From assembly GCA_022447685.1 (NCBI GenBank), contig JAKVAO010000005.1:1-64000 (forward strand): a stretch of 64,000 nt of DNA, read 5' to 3'. The stretch comes from Candidatus Caenarcanales bacterium (GTDB lineage Bacteria; Cyanobacteriota; Vampirovibrionia; LMEP-6097). The notes below the pieces were generated by a model. That model was not told the DNA's origin. It searched no databases and saw only the letters and a list, made by a program, of their open reading frames with translations. Positions 1 through 7,638 of the stretch are shown piece after piece; within the stretch, counting starts at the first letter, position 1, and each line of letters begins with the position of its first letter. Position numbers and translations under genes: made by a program.

Positions 1-500
1 CAATAGTTAGTAAAGTTCTGGTTAAAGATTTAAAGCAGCATATCGAGCAATTGTCTAAACGACTCAAAAAGATAGAGCAATTAATTTCTAAAAAGATAGA
101 AAGTAATCCAGAATGGAATGAGAAGAAAGAATTGCTGAAACAAGTTTCAGGTATTGGTGAGGTGGCTTCTAATTCTTTAATTGCAGAGTTGCCTGAACTT
201 GGTACTTTGTCATCAAGTGAGATATCTGGCTTATTGGGAGTTGCCCCAGTGAATCGTGACAGTGGAAGTAAATCAGGTAAGAGATTTATTCAAGGAGGTC
301 GTGCGAATGTTCGTAAAACTTTGTATATGGCAACCTTGGTTGCTACTCGTTTTAATCCAAAGATCAAAGAATTTTATCTGCGTTTACGTGAAAAAGGAAA
401 ACCAGCAAAGCTTGTATTAACTGCATGTATGAGGAAATTTATTGTCATATTAAATGCAATTGTAAAAAACTTTTATCGAGGTTTACCTATTAATACTTGA
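1..500 (+). CDS. IS110-family transposase, C-terminal part (cut by window edge)
   Basis: The frame is open from base 3 to the TGA at 498-500, so this is the 3' part of a gene that starts outside the window. The TTG at 51 is internal and not a convincing start. The C-terminal half of IS110-type transposases (Transposase_20) is visible: a helix-hairpin-helix-like GIGEV segment, then AELPELG, LLGVAP, a basic GRANVRK stretch and the closing KPAKLVLTACMRK segment. IS110-family enzymes are DEDD/serine recombinases guided by a bridge RNA encoded in one non-coding end of the element. Only the C-terminal domain is present, so the DEDD residues and activity cannot be judged. Confidence 0.85.
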   Translation, partial: IVSKVLVKDLKQHIEQLSKRLKKIEQLISKKIESNPEWNEKKELLKQVSGIGEVASNSLIAELPELGTLSSSEISGLLGVAPVNRDSGSKSGKRFIQGGRANVRKTLYMATLVATRFNPKIKEFYLRLREKGKPAKLVLTACMRKFIVILNAIVKNFYRGLPINT

Positions 501-632
501 CTTTTAAGACAGTTGTTTTCGTTGGCGTCAGCCTTGAACTTATACGCTGTGGGTGGCTCTTTTGTTAAGTTTACATAGTGGTATTGTAAGCACCTTGTAA
601 TTATCGTGAACGACGTGGTATTATTTTGAGTC

Positions 633-1127
633 GTGGCAAGTGGACGAATTACAGCAGCAACAGTTTATAATGAACTTACCAACTTTAAAAATGACTTTGG
701 TAAACAAATGAATGAGTTAAAGGAATAGATTTCTTCAATTCCTCAAGAGGTAATTAAGGCTTTAAAAGAAGGGCAGAGAGAGGATGGAAATATTTTAGCT
801 GTTGCGCCAAAACAAGATATAAGAGATAAAGTAATTCCAGATCAAGCTAACAAGATTACGAAGGCTATGGAAAAAATGGATGAATTTCATAATGTCACTT
901 ATTTCTTTGATGATTATTTAGTTGAAAATAAAAATACAAATCTTGAAACTTGCCCTATTACAAAACTATTGAACTATTTGGCAAAGGATAATTTAGATGA
1001 GATTGTTGAATTTATTGAGAAGTCTGACTCTAGAATGCAACCAAGTAAATCTGATTTAATTACTTTGAGAAACATAATTGAAAATTTACAAACCAACAAT
1101 CGTCGAAAATTTAAAGTTAGCATTTAA
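633..1127 (+). pseudogene. Unrecognised gene split by an in-frame TAG
   Basis: A frame beginning at GTG 633 (MASGRITAATVYNELTNF...) is open for 31 codons, meets TAG at 726-728, then continues in the same frame without another stop to TAA 1125-1127. Both sides look coding: the second part reads ISSIPQEVIKALKEGQRED and onward through a charged, helical protein of about 130 residues. Without the TAG it would be one protein of about 164 residues. The first ATG after the stop is at 867 and would give an 86-residue restart product. No recognised domain. The gene lies just beyond the transposase remnant, which fits decay. A sequencing error or readthrough cannot be excluded. Confidence 0.6.
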
Positions 1128-1149
1128 ATTTTCAAGGTAAAATATCTAT

Positions 1150-2307
1150 GTGGATTTAATTTATCGAAATTCAGCTTTAAAAGAGCTGACCAAAAAATTA
1201 AAAAATAATCCTATTGTAGCGATTTTAGGTCCACGTCAATGTGGTAAAACCACACTTGCAAAGCTCTTTTCTCGTAACCAAGAACCAGAAAAGTGTCACT
1301 TCTTTGATTTAGAAAACCCTATAGATTTAGCTAAGCTTGATAATCCATTAATCAACCTCCAGGATCTAGATGGTTATGTGATCATTGATGAAGTTCAAAG
1401 GCTGCCGGAATTATTTCCTATTTTAAGAGTTTTAGCTGATAGAAATGAATCTAATACCAAATTTATTCTTCTAGGAAGTGCTTCGCCACTATTAATTAAA
1501 AATTCTTCAGAGACTTTAGCTGGCAGGGTTTCATTTATGGAACTGAGAGGTTTTGGGGTAAAAAGTTTTGAGCAGGATGAAGATAAACTAGATATCTCTA
1601 AGCTTTGGCTTCGAGGCGGTTTTCCGCGTTCTTACCTTGCAGAAGATATTGAGGTTTCTAAAGAATGGCGTGAAAACTTTATCCAAACTTTCCTTGAGCG
1701 TGACATACCTAATCTCGGTATAAGTATTCCAGCTAGGACTTTGAGGCAGTTCTGGACTATGCTTGCTCACTATCATGGACAAATTTTCAATGCTTCAGAA
1801 ATCGCAAGAAGTATGAATTTAAGTAGTCCTACTATTCAAAAGTATTTAGATATTTTGACAAATACTTATTTGATTAGATTATTGCAGCCTTGGTACTACA
1901 ATACCAAGAAAAGATTGGTGAAAAGCCCAAAGCTCTATTTTAGGGATTCTGGTTTATTTCACAGCTTTTTAAATATCAAAGAAGAACAAGACCTAAAAGG
2001 TCACCCTAAACTTGGAGCTTCATGGGAGGGCTTTGCTTTAGAAGAATTTATTGAACAGAATAAACTTTTAAGCCATCAGTGTTTCTTTTGGGCTACTCAT
2101 AGTGGTGCTGAGTTGGATTTGCTTTTTGAAAAAGAAGCCAAGCTTTTTGGTTTAGAAGTGAAATACGCTGATGCTCCTAAGCTGACCAAGTCTATGAAGT
2201 CGGCTCTTGCTGAATTAAATTTGGAGAAACTATATGTTCTCTATCCAGGACAAGAAAATTACAAATTAGACACAAATGTCGAAGTGATTGGCTTAAAGAA
2301 TCTATAA
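1150..2307 (+). CDS. AAA-type ATPase with C-terminal DUF4143 domain
   Basis: A 385-residue protein of the AAA_14 plus DUF4143 family. Walker A is GPRQCGKTT at residues 27-35, and Walker B is VIIDEVQR around 77-84. A sensor-like LLGSASPLL and the family's typical LRGGFPRS follow. Near the C-terminus (about 319-338) GAELDLLFE and LEVKYA resemble a PD-(D/E)xK nuclease-fold core, which DUF4143 proteins often carry. A winged-helix-like stretch (ASEIARSMNLSSPTIQKYL) sits in the middle. Family members are common in accessory regions and their role is not settled. The start is GTG 1150; the ATG at 1148 is out of frame. No strong ribosome binding site is visible. Confidence 0.85.
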   Translation: MDLIYRNSALKELTKKLKNNPIVAILGPRQCGKTTLAKLFSRNQEPEKCHFFDLENPIDLAKLDNPLINLQDLDGYVIIDEVQRLPELFPILRVLADRNESNTKFILLGSASPLLIKNSSETLAGRVSFMELRGFGVKSFEQDEDKLDISKLWLRGGFPRSYLAEDIEVSKEWRENFIQTFLERDIPNLGISIPARTLRQFWTMLAHYHGQIFNASEIARSMNLSSPTIQKYLDILTNTYLIRLLQPWYYNTKKRLVKSPKLYFRDSGLFHSFLNIKEEQDLKGHPKLGASWEGFALEEFIEQNKLLSHQCFFWATHSGAELDLLFEKEAKLFGLEVKYADAPKLTKSMKSALAELNLEKLYVLYPGQENYKLDTNVEVIGLKNL

Positions 2308-2315
2308 TTTAACTT

Positions 2316-3035
2316 ATGAAAGAAATGACTCGTAGAGATTTTTTTGGCGCGGCCGCTGTATCTGGTTTAGGTCTAGGACTTGCAAGTGTGCTTACTGGCT
2401 GTAATGAAACTAAAGTTAAAAGCTTTGATATGGCTAACTTGTACCCTGTTTATCAGGACGGTGCTTATTTAGAAAAAGATTTTTCACACTTAATTGGTAA
2501 AGCCGGACTTGGCTTATCTGCGGAGAATATTGAGAATCACTTGGGGCTATATAGTAACTATGTGAAGAATGTTAATAAAGCCGAGAAAGAAATGGCAGCA
2601 GGGCAAGTTAATGACTTTACTATGAAGCATTTAGCTTTTTCTCTTAATGGCATGGCGCTTCACGATATTTATTTCTCGAATATGACTACTGAGACTACTA
2701 GTAGATCTACTGCTCTAGAGAATGCTTTGGCTGGAACCTTTGGATCTTTTGAGAATTATATGAAAAACCTTTCTGAGCTTGCTATGCAAGTTGATGGTTG
2801 GTCACTCACAGCTTTCAATTTACTTAATGGCAAGATTTTCAACTATGCATTGAAGCATCATAGTGATAATTTCCCTAACTTTGTAATTCCGATTCTTGCT
2901 CTTGATGTTTATGAGCATGCTTATGTGAAGCAGTTTACTAAAGAAGCTAAAACTGAGTATATTGAAGTATTCAAAGGCATTATTAATTGGGATCTTGTTT
3001 CTCAGAGATTTGATGCTGTTAAGAATTTGACTTAA
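2316..3035 (+). CDS. Fe/Mn superoxide dismutase-like protein with Tat signal and lipobox
   Basis: A 239-residue protein. The N-terminus has a twin-arginine motif (TRRDFF, residues 5-10), a hydrophobic glycine-rich stretch and a lipobox LTGC with Cys29, so it should be exported folded and lipid-anchored. The body matches iron/manganese superoxide dismutase: IENHLGLYSNYV supplies the first ligand (His75), LNGMALHD the second (His116), and DVYEHAY the last two (Asp197, His201). GWSLTAF corresponds to the GWxWL motif. The second-sphere Gln of the ANQD segment appears to be His here. Exported Tat-lipoprotein dismutases are uncommon, so a dismutase-related fold with altered activity remains possible. 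It starts 8 bp after the ATPase gene. Confidence 0.75.
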   Translation: MKEMTRRDFFGAAAVSGLGLGLASVLTGCNETKVKSFDMANLYPVYQDGAYLEKDFSHLIGKAGLGLSAENIENHLGLYSNYVKNVNKAEKEMAAGQVNDFTMKHLAFSLNGMALHDIYFSNMTTETTSRSTALENALAGTFGSFENYMKNLSELAMQVDGWSLTAFNLLNGKIFNYALKHHSDNFPNFVIPILALDVYEHAYVKQFTKEAKTEYIEVFKGIINWDLVSQRFDAVKNLT

Positions 3036-3099
3036 AGTTAGAGTTGTACAGAGGTCTTAGTTATCAAATTTATCTTAATTTGATATTTGTATGTGAGTT

Positions 3100-3378
3100 A
3101 TGTTGAATTCACTTAATGGCTCTTTGCCTGCTGATAAATCAGTAAATATTCAAAACCAAAACTCTACGGGAAAATCTGAAGTTCAACTCTTTTTTCATGT
3201 TCCTAGTAAAGGAAACAATGATAAAGATCTTAATGAGCGGAATAAAGTTGCTTACGGGCAGCTATTACTTCAAATGGCAAATACACCTATTCTAATCCTA
3301 GGAAAAAACCCTGTAGCTTTACCGGCGTCAGTGGTGAAAGTTTCTGGAGAGAATCAGGATGAGCAAGATCCAGTATGA
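3100..3378 (+). CDS. 5' fragment of a gene split by a 16-bp duplication
   Basis: This 92-residue frame (MLNSLNGSLPADKSVNIQ...) ends at TGA 3376-3378, exactly inside a 16-bp tandem duplication. Removing one copy joins its last residues (ENQDEQDPV) directly to SPVFIKDQ in the following frame. I therefore read it as the N-terminal part of a protein of about 512 residues whose second part is at 3359-4651. No signal peptide or known domain is visible. If the split is real in the cell, the ATG at 3359 lies 20 bp inside this frame and could allow coupled translation of the second part. Confidence 0.55.
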   Translation: MLNSLNGSLPADKSVNIQNQNSTGKSEVQLFFHVPSKGNNDKDLNERNKVAYGQLLLQMANTPILILGKNPVALPASVVKVSGENQDEQDPV

Positions 3379-3392
3379 GCAAGATCCAGTAT
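3359..3392. repeat. 16-bp tandem duplication that shifts the frame
   Basis: The unit GAGCAAGATCCAGTAT occurs twice back to back (3361-3376 and 3377-3392), with two further matching bases on the left. Sixteen is not a multiple of three, so the second copy moves the reading frame and creates the TGA at 3376. Loss of one copy would restore one long frame from 3100 to 4651. Confidence 0.9.
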
Positions 3393-4651
3393 CGCCAGTT
3401 TTTATAAAGGATCAGCTTATTAGAAAAGAAGTACATTTAGATGATATTAACTTGCCTTCAGAAGCAGGAATGAGAAATACTTTAGAAAAACTTATTAGTG
3501 ATCCAGCCCAAAAGCTTAAATATCAGAAAGTAGTAAATGACTTAACAGAAATTTACATGAATAACCCATCTCAAGAGATAGTGACTAAAGTGAATGCTAG
3601 TCTTGAGCAGATTAATGATGAACCAGAGCTGATGCTCAAATACAAAGAGATAATAGAACGGTTGAGGAGAATTCATGGGGATAAAGTGCCTACTATTCTT
3701 ATCATTGATAAAACTCCACATGATTCCCAAGCAGTCTGTGATAAGGGCTTCACATACAATTCCAACCTTGAGATCAATGATGTAACTAATCAAATTTTTT
3801 TAAAGTACGACGAATTTAAGAGTTTAAGTGTTGAGGATCTTGTTGTAATTTCAAATCACGAGATGAATCATTTTATCTCACCTTTTTCAAATAATTATTC
3901 ACGCAATTTTGAATCTGATTATATTGTAAGAGTCGAGGATAAAGAAACTACTATGGGCTTAAAGAACCCTGCAAATATCTACTGGAATATCTTGGGTCAA
4001 GATTCCATTAAGCTATATTCAGATGAAGCAAAAAAACTGTATAAAGTATACATGGACAAAGGTGAAGATTCTATTGAATTTAAAGAAGCGCTAGAGACTT
4101 CATCATCACTCCTGAAAGTCATCACTAAATCAGCACAAGAGTTCCAAGAAACAGATTTGGTCTTAAAGTCATTAACAGCAAATTTGATTTTGAATCGAGA
4201 CAATGATTATGTTTCATCAGGCTCAAATCTGAGTGACGAGTTAAAACTCAAGGCTAAAGTTCTTTCATACGAGTTTTATAATGAATCTTTGAACCTTATG
4301 GATTTATATGAACTTGATATGATTCACAAAGCTTCAATGAGAGGGTATGCAGATATGTTAAAGCCAATGGAAGCTAATATTTTAGAGCCTCTCTATGATA
4401 AAAACATTAATAAATTTAGAGAGATGCGGACCGCTTTAAAACAATCCCTACAGGCAAAAGATTTAAGTAAGCTTCATGAATTCTTTCTCAGCATTGATCC
4501 AAGTTTCAGACTAGGTCTTGATGACTTAGAAGCGATATTATTTGTTGACCAAGATGATGACGGTAATGATAAAATTTACTATAATTTCCCATTAGAATTC
4601 TTTATGGATCGAGCTATAGCTAAAGTCCCAGCTGAGCCTAGAACTAACTAA
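3359..4651 (+). CDS. Unrecognised protein with HEMNH metallopeptidase-like motif
   Basis: A 430-residue, acidic, helix-rich protein. It carries HEMNH at residues 167-171 inside a hydrophobic context (LVVISNHEMNHF), which fits the HExxH zinc-binding motif of zincin metallopeptidases. The third ligand cannot be assigned with certainty; Glu residues about 17 and 24 positions later are candidates. There is no signal peptide. The first five residues (MSKIQ) come from the duplicated 16-bp unit, so the true N-terminus probably lies in the frame at 3100-3378. Convergent with the next gene; the stop codons overlap by 4 bp. Confidence 0.7.
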   Translation: MSKIQYEQDPVSPVFIKDQLIRKEVHLDDINLPSEAGMRNTLEKLISDPAQKLKYQKVVNDLTEIYMNNPSQEIVTKVNASLEQINDEPELMLKYKEIIERLRRIHGDKVPTILIIDKTPHDSQAVCDKGFTYNSNLEINDVTNQIFLKYDEFKSLSVEDLVVISNHEMNHFISPFSNNYSRNFESDYIVRVEDKETTMGLKNPANIYWNILGQDSIKLYSDEAKKLYKVYMDKGEDSIEFKEALETSSSLLKVITKSAQEFQETDLVLKSLTANLILNRDNDYVSSGSNLSDELKLKAKVLSYEFYNESLNLMDLYELDMIHKASMRGYADMLKPMEANILEPLYDKNINKFREMRTALKQSLQAKDLSKLHEFFLSIDPSFRLGLDDLEAILFVDQDDDGNDKIYYNFPLEFFMDRAIAKVPAEPRTN

Positions 4652-5466
4652 GCCTCAACCTCAATAGCAATCTCATTTTCCCAACAAATCTTATAAACTA
4701 GATTACAAGCAAGTTCTTCTCCGATTTCTAGAACTGTCTGCTGCTCTTCATCTCCTGGATTTGAATTCAAGGCAAACTCTTGGATAATTTCCTTGTCTTC
4801 TTCTATATAATCTAGAAACTCTTGTTTTTTCTCTTCCGTAAGCTGATCTGCATTCTTATCTCTGATGAATACACGGGTTTTATTTTCTGCTTTAGCTTTA
4901 GCCAAAAGCTTGTCATATACACTTGCATTAGTTTCAACCAATTGTTTGATTTGATAATTTAGTAGACCATTCATGCCGATAAGAGGTTTAACATGGTGTC
5001 TCACGTTGAGTATTAATTCATCTTTCCCATCAATTTTGTCGACGAAAATATCTTTCTCTATCGCTGCCTCTAGTTGATTCTTGCGGCTTTCTTGCTCTGT
5101 TTCAATCGCAGACAGTCTGTTCTCGATAGTAAGTCTATATTCTTCTAAGAAAGTGTGAAGCTCCTCGGGAGCATGAACTTCGCTGTCTATAAGTTCTTTT
5201 AGGTTTTCACCTTTATTACGAATGATTTTGAATTCACTGATTACTTTGTCGACATCTAGCATTGAAGGTGCTTGGTCCACTAGGTTATAGAAAGATTCGA
5301 AATAATCATAGATGGTAATAGCTACGGTTTCACCGAAAACATCACAGGATTTTTTGATTTCTTTGCAGTTATTCTGATATTCTTCACTCAGCTTACTTCC
5401 AAGTTTCTCTTCTTCTTCTTGGACAAGATCGTTTAAAAATATTTGAATAATATCAGCGCTATTCAT
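4648..5466 (-). CDS. Unrecognised acidic coiled-coil protein
   Basis: A 272-residue protein rich in Glu, Lys and Asp with long predicted helices (LVQEEEEKLGSKLSEEYQ; RLSAIETEQESRKNQLEA). No signal peptide, membrane segment or known motif. The ATG lies 2 bp after the folP stop on the same strand, so it is likely the last gene of the small-protein/folP operon. Cytoplasmic by composition. Function unknown. Confidence 0.7.
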   Translation of the reverse strand: MNSADIIQIFLNDLVQEEEEKLGSKLSEEYQNNCKEIKKSCDVFGETVAITIYDYFESFYNLVDQAPSMLDVDKVISEFKIIRNKGENLKELIDSEVHAPEELHTFLEEYRLTIENRLSAIETEQESRKNQLEAAIEKDIFVDKIDGKDELILNVRHHVKPLIGMNGLLNYQIKQLVETNASVYDKLLAKAKAENKTRVFIRDKNADQLTEEKKQEFLDYIEEDKEIIQEFALNSNPGDEEQQTVLEIGEELACNLVYKICWENEIAIEVEA

Positions 5467-5468
5467 TT

Positions 5469-6488
5469 CTATCTATGAATATTATATTCCTTAATTTGAG
5501 ATGGGTGAACATGTACCCTAAATAAATTAGCTCCAGCTTGGTAGGCTAGTTGGTTGTATTTCTCAGTCAGTAGGTCTAAAGCTTCAAGCTGGTTCTGGTA
5601 ATTTAGGACTTTGCCAATACTCTGACTATCAATGATTTCCCGTAGAAAAGATTTTCTACTGGCTCCTACAAATACCTGAGATCTAAACTTTTGGATGAAT
5701 TTTGGAATTAACTTGATTAGAGCATAGCTGTGCTTGAGATTTTTGCCAAAGCCAAGACCAGGGTCGAAAATTATTCTATTGCTAGCTATGCCTTGCTTTG
5801 CTGCTCTGAGTAATAGATCTTCATAGAATTCACAAATATTTTCATAGAAGGCCTCAAGTTCCTCTTCACTTAGATTTTCATCGTGACTCTTACCATAATT
5901 AAAGAATTTCCCTGAACGCAAATGCTTTTTCTGCGTATAGAAATTGTCTGCGATTTCAGCGGTTTTAAGTTTCGGGGGAACGCCGACGCTGGAGTGCATG
6001 CAGATTAGTTTTAACTTATTGTCGACATCGATTTCTTTGATTACTTTTAGTTTTTCGTCGCCGCCGAAGGCTATTTCTTGAGCACCGAAACTCATTTCGT
6101 TAGTTTCGATGCTTATTTCGCTATTGGAGAAGCCCTCTACGTCGTTGATGTAAGCGATATTCTTGTAGAAGAGAGGCTCTGAGAGTATTACCTTCATTAC
6201 TTCTGCCTTGCGGGTGTCTATTGAGAGGGGGAAGTCACTCTTGGCGCAGAATACTTTGAGAAATTCTTCTAGTCGTTTAATCTCTTCCTCTGTGCTGACA
6301 GTTTCCGCTCCTGGTCTGGTGGACTCTGCACCAATGTCGAGAACGTCTGCGCCAGCTTCTATTAAGTTTTCGGCTTTTTCCAGTAACCATTTCGAGTTGC
6401 GGAAATCTCCCTCAGCTATTCGGTCTGTACCGTCAGAGAAGGAGTCTGGAGTGATGTTTAGGATTAGGAAGTATTTTGCAGTTTGCAC
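5469..6488 (-). CDS. folP: Dihydropteroate synthase
   Basis: Condenses 6-hydroxymethyl-7,8-dihydropterin diphosphate with p-aminobenzoate in folate synthesis. The two family signatures are present: ILNITPDSFSDG near the N-terminus and GADVLDIGAESTRPGA about 40 residues later, followed by LSIDTRKAEV, YINDVEG, FDPGLGFGKN, GASRKSFL and a final FRVHVHP. At 339 residues it is longer than usual (about 270-290); the extra material lies around 130-215, between the INDVEG loop and the FDPGLGFGK motif. The start is GTG at 6486-6488, because no ATG lies closer to the first motif. It sits between a small membrane protein gene and an unknown coiled-coil gene on the same strand. Confidence 0.93.
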   Translation of the reverse strand: MQTAKYFLILNITPDSFSDGTDRIAEGDFRNSKWLLEKAENLIEAGADVLDIGAESTRPGAETVSTEEEIKRLEEFLKVFCAKSDFPLSIDTRKAEVMKVILSEPLFYKNIAYINDVEGFSNSEISIETNEMSFGAQEIAFGGDEKLKVIKEIDVDNKLKLICMHSSVGVPPKLKTAEIADNFYTQKKHLRSGKFFNYGKSHDENLSEEELEAFYENICEFYEDLLLRAAKQGIASNRIIFDPGLGFGKNLKHSYALIKLIPKFIQKFRSQVFVGASRKSFLREIIDSQSIGKVLNYQNQLEALDLLTEKYNQLAYQAGANLFRVHVHPSQIKEYNIHR

Positions 6489-6517
6489 TGCTTTAAATCA
6501 TAGCTTAGATGCGACTT

Positions 6518-6703
6518 TTACTTACGTCCAATAACAAATAAAGCTAAAGCAGAAAGAAAACTTATAGGGTGTTTTCTGAAGAAAAAGAAAAGGTCAGAAC
6601 AGAAATCAGCTATATAGCTTTTAGTCGACCTCAAATGAATCATCTCTCTAAGTTGTCTTAGGTCTTCGTCTCTATTCTCGTCTTCAAAAATTGGGTTATA
6701 CAT
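6518..6703 (-). CDS. Small protein with C-terminal membrane segment
   Basis: A 61-residue frame: a charged N-terminal half (EDENRDEDLRQLREM) and a hydrophobic end (HPISFLSALALFVIGRK) that could form a tail anchor. It ends 29 bp before folP on the same strand and probably begins that operon. No family recognised. Its existence rests on composition and context only. Confidence 0.5.
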   Translation of the reverse strand: MYNPIFEDENRDEDLRQLREMIHLRSTKSYIADFCSDLFFFFRKHPISFLSALALFVIGRK

Positions 6704-6851
6704 AGTCTATGACTGTAATATGCCCAGGTTTTAGATTCGTAATATTAAATGTTTTTAAAGGAACTCTTAAATGAGGCTTATATATTTATGGAAACTTAAA
6801 ATAATCTAAATAATTGATGGTCTTACTTTGATGCTTATTGATATTTTGTGT

Positions 6852-7613
6852 ATGTCTGATACTAAAATAACTGGGATAAGTGCAGGTAATAATGAACAAA
6901 CAAAAAGATTAAATTCTAGCCAAATTGCTACCGCTTTCAGGGAAAGTGGAATTAAAATAGATTCAAATCAAGAAATAAGGCGTCAAGGTAATCGAATTGT
7001 AATACCTATTTAGGTGGGAGCTTATAAAGCCAATGTTTCTTTTGAGTCTAATGAATATAAAGGCTCAGCTTTACTTAATTCCCTAGATTTTACATTTAAT
7101 CAAAAAAATGGTTCTGTAAACTTCACTGGAAATTTTAAAGGCAGTGAGATTGACAGATCTGCAAAAAATATATTGTTTCAAGCAATCGAAGGAGCAGGTA
7201 TTGAGCCTAATATTTTGAATAAGAATGTTGAATCGCTGAAAACTCAAAATAATGACTTAATGCATAAAGTAGATAATAAGATTTATGAAGACCAGCAATT
7301 AATTTTAGATCTTCTAGGCTCAACACAGAACTTTAATTTTACTGCACCTATAACTCAAAATGCTAAGCTCGATGGAGAAAGAGAGTATGTAGGAATTTTT
7401 GAGGTGTCTGATACGAACTCAGGTGAATCTTTAAGGCTAGGATTTGCTATTAATCATCCAGATGACGGGCAGGTTCATTTTAGGGTATTAAATCCTTCTG
7501 AGAATAGTAAATTTACTACGGCTGATATTATTCTTTCACCAGAGCAACTTCCTAAGAATTTTGTTAATGCCGTTCAAATGGCTGATAAATCTCCTCTTAA
7601 TGTGTATAGGTAG
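6852..7613 (+). pseudogene. Unrecognised gene split by an in-frame TAG at 7011
   Basis: From ATG 6852 (MSDTKITGISAGNNEQ...) the frame runs to TAG 7011-7013 and continues in the same frame, starting with GTG 7014, to TAG 7611-7613. Joined, it would be about 253 residues. The second part (VGAYKANVSFESNEYKGS...) is open for 199 codons and looks like a soluble beta-rich protein. No ribosome binding site precedes GTG 7014, so separate translation of the second part looks unlikely. Either a nonsense mutation, readthrough or a sequencing error. No recognised domain. Confidence 0.55.
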
Positions 7614-7638
7614 TCGTAAAATTTATATAATCATATAA

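Noticed and set aside
633..7613. Genome-wide reassignment of TAG to an amino acid
   Set aside because: uvrB, folP, glmU, gatA and pyrK all end with TAG at the normal place for their family, so TAG works as a stop here.
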